Origin: Vampirovibrionales bacterium
GTDB taxonomy: Bacteria > Cyanobacteriota > Vampirovibrionia > Vampirovibrionales > JAGQHJ01
Assembly: GCA_025451145.1 (NCBI GenBank)
Contig: JANWKX010000120.1
Coordinates: 1-6,231, forward strand
DNA length: 6,231 nt
Direction of reading: 5' to 3'
Shown: positions 1 through 5,753 of the stretch, piece by piece
How positions within the stretch are numbered: position 1 is the first letter of the stretch
Layout: every line of letters begins with the position of its first letter
Translations under genes and position numbers: made by a program
Notes under the pieces: generated by a model
Seen by the model: the letters and a program-made list of their open reading frames with translations, nothing else
The model's database searches: none
What the model was told of the DNA's origin: nothing

Positions 1-26
1 TACGAATGGCTCAAATTCGAATAATA

Positions 27-55
27 TTTTCAAAACGCTCAAAATCTGGTTTAAT
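27..55 (+). promoter_or_regulatory. candidate sigma-70 promoter for the subtilase gene
   Basis: TTTTCA (27-32, four of six matches to the -35 consensus) is followed after 17 bases by TTTAAT (50-55, five of six matches to the -10 consensus). It lies about 30 bases upstream of the subtilase start in an AT-rich stretch. Spacing and position are right, but this is pattern matching only. Confidence 0.35.
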
Positions 56-88
56 AGTTAGGTTGGGAGACAATAGAATAAGCCATTG

Positions 89-1213
89 ATGCACATCACG
101 ACACGTTTTGCTGCAGGTTTTAGGCCGTTATTTCAGGGGAATCGAGGGGCTCAAAAACACAGCAATCATCCATTGAACCACCCACCTAAAGTGGCGCTAG
201 TTGACTTGGTTGCCACTTCCAAGGTGGATATTGATGGCGATGGTATTGGCGATATGCCTCATCATGAATTGGTCAGGCGGATCTTAAAAGCATACTGCCC
301 TTCGGCCCAGGTTACAAAGCTGTTAACACAACTTTCGCCTGGTAAACATCCTGAGCGCCAAATCGCAGAAGTGTTTAACGGGATTGCAGAGCAAGCCGAA
401 GGTGGGAATTATTACGATGCTGTCTGTATTCCACTGGGGATTGAGTCAAAATATAGTGATATTGAGCTGCCCGATAGAGAGCTGAGTCCAAAGAATATTA
501 TTAACCAGAGGGCTGCTATTAATCGAGAGTTGAACGATGAGACAGAAAAACGTTGGCAATTTATCCCTCCGGTGGTCGCTGCCATTGAAAGGTTGATTAA
601 AACGGGGACGCCGGTCTATATTGCCGCAGGCAATTATGGTTCTGACGCCTTTAGCTTTTTGAATGTGGTTCATCAAGCCATTCAAGTGGGTGCTCTCCAT
701 GGGAATCGCAAGGCCCCGTACAGCGTGGATAATTCTGTCATAAATCGATGGGAACAAGGTTTTTATGAAGTCTCAAAGGTAAAAGGGGGCTATGATTTAA
801 CCGGTGATAATGTCCCTGAGGTCTTGGATTCTGAAGTGTCTGGGCAAGTCTCCCTTGGACACCACCTGGTAGGCAAGCCAGCTTCCCAGGTGATGGCCAA
901 TGAAAAGACTTTGGAATTACTGGCAAAACCAGATAAGGCCCACGCTGCGCAATTTCTTTATCCCATCACACTTTTGCGCCAGCATCATTTACTGAGTGAC
1001 CTCTATGACGCAGAATGCCTTTTGTATGGAGATTATGCGGCTTTCAATCCTAAAACATCAGGCTTTATTCCGGGCTTTAGGGTCAAGTCAGGAAGAGTAG
1101 TCTATGACCCAGGCGATACCGGCAAACTCAATGTCGTCAATTATTTGTCCGGAACCTCTTTAGCGGCCCCCAAGGCAACCGCAATCGATCTTCAAAGGCA
1201 GCTGGTAGGCTAA
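89..1213 (+). CDS. atypical subtilisin-like (S8 family) serine protease, no signal peptide
   Basis: A 374-residue protein with the subtilase landmarks in order: Asp39 ending the beta strand VALVD, His58 in PHHELV, the oxyanion Asn182 in VYIAAGN, and Ser357 in SGTSLAAPKA. Subtilases cleave peptide bonds with this Asp-His-Ser triad. Several things are unusual. Asp and His are only 19 residues apart (about 30 in classical members), with an EF-hand-like DIDGDG loop at 47-52 between them. The Gly that normally follows the catalytic His is a His. About 174 residues separate Asn182 from Ser357 (66 in subtilisin), so there is a large insertion. No signal peptide is seen; the first 38 residues are basic and acid-free, with FQG at 15-17, a tag shared with the GNAT-like protein in this window. 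ATG at 89 is chosen; a TTG at 86 is in frame directly before it. No strong Shine-Dalgarno is seen. It could be a pseudoprotease. The fold assignment is fairly secure; substrate and location are unknown. Confidence 0.8.
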   Translation: MHITTRFAAGFRPLFQGNRGAQKHSNHPLNHPPKVALVDLVATSKVDIDGDGIGDMPHHELVRRILKAYCPSAQVTKLLTQLSPGKHPERQIAEVFNGIAEQAEGGNYYDAVCIPLGIESKYSDIELPDRELSPKNIINQRAAINRELNDETEKRWQFIPPVVAAIERLIKTGTPVYIAAGNYGSDAFSFLNVVHQAIQVGALHGNRKAPYSVDNSVINRWEQGFYEVSKVKGGYDLTGDNVPEVLDSEVSGQVSLGHHLVGKPASQVMANEKTLELLAKPDKAHAAQFLYPITLLRQHHLLSDLYDAECLLYGDYAAFNPKTSGFIPGFRVKSGRVVYDPGDTGKLNVVNYLSGTSLAAPKATAIDLQRQLVG

Positions 1214-1277
1214 AGCCAAAATGAGTATGTGCTCTCCATAGGCTTACAGCAGTTTAGTTAGGCACCTATGGCTTTAG
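1210..1277. repeat. overlapping inverted repeats after the subtilase gene
   Basis: CTAAAGCCA (1210-1218, covering the stop codon) is the exact reverse complement of TGGCTTTAG (1269-1277). Inside it CCATAGG (1236-1242) pairs with CCTATGG (1265-1271). The two stems share bases 1269-1271, so they cannot both form fully. There is no T-tract after them, so this is not a standard terminator. Repeats of this length at this distance are expected about once or twice by chance in a window of this size. Confidence 0.25.
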
Positions 1278-1300
1278 TCACAGGGCCTGGTTAAAACGCT

Positions 1301-1330
1301 TTGCATTTGAATGGCCAGTCTTCATATAAT
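1301..1330 (+). promoter_or_regulatory. candidate sigma-70 promoter for the barrel-protein gene
   Basis: A perfect TATAAT at 1325-1330 is preceded, after 18 bases, by TTGCAT at 1301-1306 (three of six -35 matches). Transcription would begin near 1337, giving a leader of roughly 115 bases before the GTG start at 1453. The 239-base gap 1214-1452 holds no other gene that I can support; it contains this promoter, the inverted repeats before it and the tandem repeat just after it. Confidence 0.5.
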
Positions 1331-1339
1331 GTAATGGGA

Positions 1340-1358
1340 CAATTGACCAATTGATCAA
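1340..1358. repeat. tandem 8-base palindromic repeat at the predicted transcription start
   Basis: The unit CAATTGAY occurs twice in tandem (1340-1347 and 1348-1355) and is followed by a partial third copy, CAA. Each unit contains the palindrome CAATTG, and a further palindrome, TTGATCAA, spans 1351-1358. It begins about 10 bases after the TATAAT box, a typical place for a repressor operator. The operator role is inference. Confidence 0.35.
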
Positions 1359-1443
1359 GGCTCTGATATCGTAGAGACTCCTGAAAGGTAAGCCCTCTTT
1401 AGACGCCATTAGCTTGATTACCCTAGAAAAAAAGACAAACAGC

Positions 1444-1448
1444 GAGGA
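1444..1448 (+). promoter_or_regulatory. Shine-Dalgarno GAGGA deciding a GTG start
   Basis: GAGGA lies four bases before the GTG at 1453. This spacing is somewhat short, but the longer in-frame alternative, TTG at 1414, has no comparable site. Starting at GTG also places a textbook signal peptide at the N-terminus. Confidence 0.55.
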
Positions 1449-1452
1449 ATTT

Positions 1453-2247
1453 GTGGCCAAACCAATACCAAAAACAGCCTTATGCCTCTGTCTTTTATCT
1501 TGGCTGATTGCCTTTCAAATGGGCCTTTGTCTTGCCAGGGCTGAAACGCCTGCAAACCAGCTTAAAACTGAAACCCTTGAAGAGCCCATCGTATTAACGC
1601 CTGTTTCGTTTACGCCTCAGCATACGCAAGTCGCTTCCTTGTTGGAATTTAATCCTCATCTGCTTGAATCGGATCTCCTGCTCAGCAGTGCAATGGACAC
1701 ATCCTCTGATTTTCGGTTTTTGAAGTCCAATTTAAATGATTCAGAGACCTTGTCTCAAGATTATTTCAAGCTCCATCAAAATAAAACCAAGCTCTTGACG
1801 TCCGAAGAATCTGATAAAGCAACCCAAAGCTCCGCTTACCATAAGATCAAGCATTTTCTAAAAGGAAAACCGGCTCAAAACCAACTCATGCTGGGCATGT
1901 GGGCGTACCATATTGATACTTCCAGGCATTACCGTGACACCAATGATCTCCTTGGCATCCAATATAAAGGGATTATGGCAGCGACCTTTTTAAACAGCTA
2001 TTCGAAGCAAACCTTTGTGCTGGCTGTTGCCCGAACGGTTTATCAGGCGAATTGGCTGAATCATAAAATCAATTATGCTTTAGGCTATAAATTTGGCCCA
2101 ATGGTTGGCTATACCGAAGGTGTTCCTAATATCGGGGGATTTACCCTGCTTCCAATGGTGGTCAATAGCCTGAATATTTATCATTTTGGGGTTGATTTCA
2201 ATCTGGTTCCCGGCAAGGTAATCAGTTGGAACCTTCATATGCTTTAA
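1453..2247 (+). CDS. secreted protein with putative PagP-like outer-membrane beta barrel
   Basis: This 264-residue protein (from the GTG) starts with a clear Sec signal peptide: basic n-region with Lys3 and Lys7, hydrophobic core about 8-28, and cleavage after Ala-Arg-Ala at residue 30. Residues 31 to about 140 form a polar Ser/Thr/Leu-rich region with no domain that I recognise. Residues about 143-264 alternate polar and hydrophobic residues in strand-like blocks rich in Tyr, Phe and Gly. Their layout recalls PagP, the outer-membrane lipid A palmitoyltransferase: WAYH near the start (His153), FLNSY (Asn181-Ser182) where PagP has FKDSF, a Gly-rich GYKFGPMVGY segment, a TLLP segment matching PagP's VLLP, and a final VPGKVISWNL strand. 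PagP catalysis uses His, Asp and Ser; here Asp would be Asn. The resemblance is from memory and may be fold-level only. It is convergent with def, with 39 bases between stop codons. The alternative start, TTG at 1414, would add 13 residues. Confidence 0.65.
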   Translation: MAKPIPKTALCLCLLSWLIAFQMGLCLARAETPANQLKTETLEEPIVLTPVSFTPQHTQVASLLEFNPHLLESDLLLSSAMDTSSDFRFLKSNLNDSETLSQDYFKLHQNKTKLLTSEESDKATQSSAYHKIKHFLKGKPAQNQLMLGMWAYHIDTSRHYRDTNDLLGIQYKGIMAATFLNSYSKQTFVLAVARTVYQANWLNHKINYALGYKFGPMVGYTEGVPNIGGFTLLPMVVNSLNIYHFGVDFNLVPGKVISWNLHML

Positions 2248-2286
2248 GCACCTGCAATCTGGCTTCGAATCAACCGAAATCCCGAA

Positions 2287-2796
2287 CTAGGGAGATAAAG
2301 CCATCGTCCGTTCGATGATATCGGTATCAATATTGCGAACCCTGTCAATAAACAGAATGCCGGACAAATGATCCAGTTCATGCTGGGCGATAATGGCTTC
2401 AAAATCAGTGAATTGCTCATTGACCAATTGGCCAGATCGATCCATCCAGGTCATGGCTAGTTTTCGAGCCCGCTTGACCGTCACGATATATTGGGGAAAG
2501 CTTAAGCAACCTTCTCTAGAGTATTTCCAGTTCGATTGTTGGGTAATAACAGGGTTAATCAATACAAAAAGACGGTCACACGTTGTTTTTGCCGTGGCAT
2601 CCAGCACAAACAACTGAACCGGATGTCCGACCTGAGGGGCTGCCAACCCCACCGTTCCTGGCTTGGCATACAAGGTCTCAATCATGGAATCAATCAATTG
2701 CTGAAAGGCTTCAGACTGGACTTCATCCGAAGACACGGGTCGGCATTTTTCCCGCAAAACAGGATTGGGATAGAGCAAGATATCAAGAATCGCCAT
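2287..2796 (-). CDS. def: peptide deformylase
   Basis: Removes the formyl group from the N-terminal methionine of new proteins in the cytoplasm; a metalloenzyme, usually Fe(II). The 169-residue length is normal for the family. All three signature motifs are present: GLAAPQ at 50-55, EGCLS at 95-99 with metal ligand Cys97, and QHELDH at 138-143 with ligands His139 and His143 and catalytic Glu140. Motif I reads TVGLAAPQ, so Thr48 replaces the first Gly of the usual GxGLAAxQ; the essential Gln55 is kept, so activity is expected. The ATG lies six bases after the stop of the upstream ACT-domain gene and has no recognisable Shine-Dalgarno, which suggests translational coupling. The common partner fmt is not beside it. 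Identification is secure. Confidence 0.97.
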   Translation of the reverse strand: MAILDILLYPNPVLREKCRPVSSDEVQSEAFQQLIDSMIETLYAKPGTVGLAAPQVGHPVQLFVLDATAKTTCDRLFVLINPVITQQSNWKYSREGCLSFPQYIVTVKRARKLAMTWMDRSGQLVNEQFTDFEAIIAQHELDHLSGILFIDRVRNIDTDIIERTMALSP

Positions 2797-2802
2797 GGGA
2801 GC

Positions 2803-3345
2803 TTATAAGGTATGAACTTCTAAAGGTTCCGCATGGATCTCCAGGAATTCTCGCTCTGCCAAATCCATGAGATCCCTTTGAAGAATTTCATCTTCAATCG
2901 ATGCGGGAACGTCGACTTCCAAAGCCATCAGGAACAAGATCTCACCATTGGGCCGAGAGAGCTTTTTGGAAGACAAATGGCGTATATTAATCTGTTTAAT
3001 GGCTAAATATCGGGCCACATGGCACATAATGCCTGTTTGATCCTCTCCTGAAACTGAAATCATCCAAGGACGGCCTGCCGAGTCCTTTAATTCCAACTTG
3101 GTTTCGATAGGATGAATATCCATGTGCAGCTTAAAATTTTTGAGAACGTGCTGCAGCTTTTCAGAAAGCTTTTCCAGAGAAAATGTAGGAGGGGCTTGAA
3201 TGATATAGAGCATCGTAAAGTGATCTTCCAGCAGGGTCATACTGGTATCTTCAATGTTACAGTGGTTTTCAAACAAGACCTGCGTGAATGCCCCCACAAT
3301 ACCGGGCTGATCCTGACCAATGGCTGAAATGACGAGTTTTGACAT
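2803..3345 (-). CDS. tandem ACT-domain protein, GcvR-like
   Basis: A 180-residue protein made of two ACT domains and little else. ACT1 spans about 3-77 with the ligand-loop sequence AIGQDQPGIVGAF at 8-20. ACT2 spans about 93-172 with SGEDQTGIMCHVARYL at 99-114. Such doublets typify GcvR, the glycine-responsive partner of the gcv regulator GcvA in enterobacteria, and related amino-acid sensors of broader distribution. No DNA-binding domain is present, so it would act by binding an amino acid and a partner protein. It is the first gene of a pair with def (six-base gap). ATG at 3345 gives the family-like start MSKLVISAIG. An in-frame TTG at 3351 is an alternative and is better spaced from an AGGGA at 3358-3362. 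The family call is secure; the ligand and target are unknown. Confidence 0.9.
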   Translation of the reverse strand: MSKLVISAIGQDQPGIVGAFTQVLFENHCNIEDTSMTLLEDHFTMLYIIQAPPTFSLEKLSEKLQHVLKNFKLHMDIHPIETKLELKDSAGRPWMISVSGEDQTGIMCHVARYLAIKQINIRHLSSKKLSRPNGEILFLMALEVDVPASIEDEILQRDLMDLAEREFLEIHAEPLEVHTL

Positions 3346-3392
3346 TACCAAACTTTGTATCCCTATCGCTCAATTCAAAAATTCATTTCTCT

Positions 3393-3421
3393 AGTATGCT
3401 TTAAAATTAGTAGCTTGGCAA
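3393..3421 (-). promoter_or_regulatory. candidate sigma-70 promoter for the ACT-def pair
   Basis: Read on the minus strand, TTGCCA (3416-3421, five of six matches) is followed after exactly 17 bases by CATACT (3393-3398, four of six). It lies directly after the stop codon of the GNAT-like gene and about 50 bases before the ACT-gene ATG. This suggests that ACT-def can be transcribed independently of the genes upstream. Confidence 0.5.
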
Positions 3422-3425
3422 AACA

Positions 3426-4271
3426 CTAGGCCTGTGTTTGTCCATGCGGCCAAATTCCCGAAATCCACTGGCAAAATCTCTCCCAAATGGCTGTAATACG
3501 CTGCCTAATTCCAGAAAATGCCTGATTATGAGTTGGCGTATCGATTGTGGCCTCAATTTCTTCTGGTGCTTGTTTTGGCTTAGGCGCATTAATTTCTTTA
3601 CCCATTAGTACTGAATGGGGGGAAGCTTCATCAAAATAGGGCTTAAAACCCATTGCTTCATAATCCTGGATCTCCTCAGTTCGATTTTGAAAAACACTAC
3701 GATAGATATAATTAAATTGGTTCTCGCCCGATTTTCCCGTCCTGGCTTTGGCTCTATCCACCAGAGCTTGGGTTAGTTGCCGCAAAAGCGGAGAATTTTC
3801 CCTTTCATCCTTTAAATAAAGATTTTCAATATTAACTGCTTTGGGGCTTTGAGGATCCTGCACCAGGAATGCAAAAGCCAAAATCTCCCCGGGGGCTGAA
3901 GATGAACCGGGAGCCCCTTTGAGAGCAACGTATTCAACGAATGGCTGTTTACGATAATGCTTTAATTCAGATTCAATAGACTGAGTGTTCATGGGAGAGG
4001 CTACAGAAGAAGAATTGGCGCTGGCGCCAGGGCCTGCGGTTGTTTTAGGACCTGTATCCCCTAAAAAATCCTCTTTCCCGGCAAGCAAGATGGCAAGCTG
4101 ATGGAGTTCATCGTTAGAAAGATCTTTTATATTTTTTATTTCTACTTGAGAAGCGTTAGTCATCGTGGCTGAATCGGCCACAGTCACTCCCACAGATGCC
4201 CTTCCCTGAAAGCGGGGTTGAGAAAATATGAGGGCACGTGAAGCAGGATATAACGATGGGGAAATATTCAT
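3426..4271 (-). CDS. GNAT-like acetyltransferase-fold protein with N-terminal FQG tag and Trp-rich tail
   Basis: A 281-residue protein in four parts. Residues 1-32 are acid-free and basic, carry FQG at 21-23 and have no signal peptide. Residues about 42-110 include a short helical stretch (about 45-68) and a Gly/Ser/Ala linker (about 70-93). Residues about 111-227 look like a GNAT fold: strand GEILAFAFL (128-136), strand VNIENLYLK (146-154), a helix at 160-177, and the typical C-terminal YEAMGF (204-209) followed by a final strand near 219-226. GNAT enzymes transfer acyl groups from CoA. However, the CoA pyrophosphate loop (normally R/Q-x-x-G-x-G/A) appears as RENSPL at 157-162, without glycines, so activity is doubtful. 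After a Pro/Glu linker, residues about 251-275 form a possible amphipathic helix with Trp263, Trp269 and Trp274. It lies 120 bases downstream of glutamate dehydrogenase. ATG at 4271 has only a weak GGA nine bases before it. Biological role unknown. Confidence 0.7.
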   Translation of the reverse strand: MNISPSLYPASRALIFSQPRFQGRASVGVTVADSATMTNASQVEIKNIKDLSNDELHQLAILLAGKEDFLGDTGPKTTAGPGASANSSSVASPMNTQSIESELKHYRKQPFVEYVALKGAPGSSSAPGEILAFAFLVQDPQSPKAVNIENLYLKDERENSPLLRQLTQALVDRAKARTGKSGENQFNYIYRSVFQNRTEEIQDYEAMGFKPYFDEASPHSVLMGKEINAPKPKQAPEEIEATIDTPTHNQAFSGIRQRITAIWERFCQWISGIWPHGQTQA

Positions 4272-4278
4272 ACCAATT

Positions 4279-4304
4279 TATCCAGAGTCGCTTAAATCTG
4301 GATA
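4279..4304. repeat. 8-base dyad in the leader of the GNAT-like gene
   Basis: TATCCAGA (4279-4286) and TCTGGATA (4297-4304) are perfect inverted repeats with a 10-base loop. In the minus-strand transcript the stem begins seven bases before the ATG of the GNAT-like gene and would bury its weak GGA ribosome-binding site. Another TGGATA lies at 4345-4350. The remaining sequence between this gene and glutamate dehydrogenase shows no convincing promoter or terminator. Confidence 0.4.
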
Positions 4305-4391
4305 TATGAAACCCGAAGCAACCCAAAAATTGCTACTTCTTATTTGGATAACTCAATAGATCCCTGAAGTGAATTTAAAAGCGCTAAAAGC

Positions 4392-5681
4392 TTAAGGGTA
4401 GAGGCCTCGAAGCATCTTGGCGTTTGCCACCCGCCCAACGCCAATAATCATGGCTGCGGTTCGGGGGGAAACACTCTTTTCAGTATGGACATCGTAGACT
4501 TCTTCAAAGGCTTTTCCAAGCAGAAAATGAAGCTTTTGGACCACTTCTTCTTCGCTCCAGAAAAGGTGCTGCAAGCCTTGAACCCATTCAAAGTACGAGA
4601 CCACAACGCCACCTGAGTTGGCAAGGATGCCGGGAATCACAAAAATGCCTTTCTGGTTCAGGATTTCATCCGCCTCCGGGGTCACAGGACCATTGGCCCC
4701 TTCGGCGAGGATTTTACACTGGACTTTATCGGCATTTTCTTTGGTAATGACATTGGCCAAAGCCGCAGGGACCAAAATATCCACCGGTAGAGCGATGAGT
4801 TCACTGTTTTCAATTTTGTCACAATTGGCAAAGCCCACGACGGTCCCTCGCTCTTTGACATAGGCCAATAGGTTGGGAATATCAATACCCTCCGGGTTGT
4901 AAACGCCACCCTGGACATCGGTAACAGCAATAATTTTACACCCAAGCTGATGCAGGTATTTGGCTGAGATACTGCCCACGTTTCCGAAGCCTTGAACTGC
5001 CGCTGTCGGGGTATCTGTCGTGATTTTTAGTTTTTCCAAGGCCTTTTTCACAGTATAGGCAACGCCTCTACCGGTGGCTTCATGACGTCCCATGGACCCA
5101 CCGACACTAATGGGTTTTCCGGTGACAACCCCAGGAACGGCATAGCCCACAAAGTTGCTGTAGGTGTCCATAATCCAGGCCATGATTTGCTCGTTGGTAT
5201 ACATATCCGGCGCAGGGATGTCTTTTTCAGGCCCAATGATTGAAAGAATCTCCGTTGTGTAACGACGGGCAACCCGCTCCAGTTCATTTAGGCTCATTTC
5301 CTCAGGGAAACAGCATACGCCGCCTTTTGCGCCACCATAAGGAAGGTTCAGCAAGGAGCATTTCCAGGTCATCCACATCGCCAATGCGGCCACTTCCCCT
5401 AAATTCACCTCATGGTGAAACCGTATGCCCCCTTTGGTCGGCCCAAGGGTTTGATCGTGCTGCACTCGGTATCCGGCCAGGACTTTGGTATGGCCATTGT
5501 CCAATTTAATCGGGACTGAAACAATCAAGGCTTTTCTCGGATAACGTAACCGCTCATGAATACCCGCATCCAGATTCATTAATTCTGCAACGTAATCCAG
5601 TTGCCGCTGAGCATTCAAAAAGGTTTCATTATGGAATTCGTGCATCGTACGATCAACGCCCTTGGTGTAAATTGCTGTCAT
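4392..5681 (-). CDS. gdhA: glutamate dehydrogenase (Glu/Leu/Phe/Val dehydrogenase family)
   Basis: Interconverts glutamate and 2-oxoglutarate plus ammonia with NAD(P), joining carbon and nitrogen metabolism in the cytoplasm. At 429 residues it has the length of the hexameric small-subunit class. The dimerisation/substrate domain (about 15-195) contains GPTKGGIR at 80-87, Lys107 in WKCSL, the catalytic-lysine motif LPYGGAKGG at 113-121 (Lys119) and the catalytic Asp159 in [10 protein letters not shown]. The Rossmann domain (about 200-360) has GFGNVG at 231-236. An Asp at 255, after the second strand (IAVTD), fits NAD use, but coenzyme choice cannot be settled by eye. [12 protein letters not shown] at 355-366 is the usual substrate-site segment near the C-terminus. 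The ATG at 5681 has an AAGGA seven bases upstream; Met13 is a weaker alternative. Glutamate is the most likely substrate; a leucine or phenylalanine dehydrogenase would normally be shorter. Confidence 0.95.
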   Translation of the reverse strand: MTAIYTKGVDRTMHEFHNETFLNAQRQLDYVAELMNLDAGIHERLRYPRKALIVSVPIKLDNGHTKVLAGYRVQHDQTLGPTKGGIRFHHEVNLGEVAALAMWMTWKCSLLNLPYGGAKGGVCCFPEEMSLNELERVARRYTTEILSIIGPEKDIPAPDMYTNEQIMAWIMDTYSNFVGYAVPGVVTGKPISVGGSMGRHEATGRGVAYTVKKALEKLKITTDTPTAAVQGFGNVGSISAKYLHQLGCKIIAVTDVQGGVYNPEGIDIPNLLAYVKERGTVVGFANCDKIENSELIALPVDILVPAALANVITKENADKVQCKILAEGANGPVTPEADEILNQKGIFVIPGILANSGGVVVSYFEWVQGLQHLFWSEEEVVQKLHFLLGKAFEEVYDVHTEKSVSPRTAAMIIGVGRVANAKMLRGLYP

Positions 5682-5688
5682 AGCCCCG

Positions 5689-5693
5689 TCCTT
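5689..5693 (-). promoter_or_regulatory. Shine-Dalgarno AAGGA of glutamate dehydrogenase
   Basis: On the minus strand AAGGA is followed by seven bases and then the ATG at 5681. This is near-optimal spacing and supports that start over the internal Met13 codon. Confidence 0.6.
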
Positions 5694-5724
5694 GTTTACT
5701 ATTCCGTATTAACGATGTGAAAAG

Positions 5725-5753
5725 ATTATCCATCGAGGACAACCTGGGTGCAA
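5725..5753 (-). promoter_or_regulatory. candidate sigma-70 promoter for glutamate dehydrogenase
   Basis: On the minus strand TTGCAC (5748-5753, three of six) is followed after 17 bases by GATAAT (5725-5730, five of six). The implied leader is about 35 bases. The -35 element covers the GTG start of the divergent small gene, so expression of the two may interfere. Confidence 0.4.
5735..5739 (+). promoter_or_regulatory. Shine-Dalgarno GAGGA of the small gene
   Basis: GAGGA is followed by eight bases and then GTG at 5748, which is good spacing. It is the main evidence, beyond the open frame itself, that the following 49-codon frame is translated. Confidence 0.45.

Noticed and set aside
1278..1460. 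Minus-strand frame of 60 codons in the spacer before the barrel gene
   Set aside because: It has no good ribosome-binding site and lies over the best plus-strand promoter and the signal-peptide start. The protein does not look natural.
2258..2278. Imperfect hairpin (TTCG/CGAA with outer GG/CC) between the convergent stops, considered as a bidirectional terminator
   Set aside because: Only four contiguous pairs, a mismatched outer part and no T-tract on either strand.
2393..2870. Three overlapping plus-strand frames opposite def and the ACT gene
   Set aside because: They are antisense to two firmly identified genes. Their translations have low-complexity, unnatural composition and no family resemblance.
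3407..3589. Minus-strand frame of 60 codons overlapping the end of the GNAT-like gene
   Set aside because: It is an out-of-frame reading of the GNAT-like coding sequence and has no independent support.
4315..4339. Bulged hairpin (AGCAA/TTGCT) downstream of glutamate dehydrogenase, considered as a terminator
   Set aside because: The stem is short and AT-rich, and it is not followed by a run of T on the minus strand.
4618..5509. Plus- and minus-strand alternative frames inside glutamate dehydrogenase
   Set aside because: The gene is fully accounted for by conserved motifs in one frame; the others are shadows.
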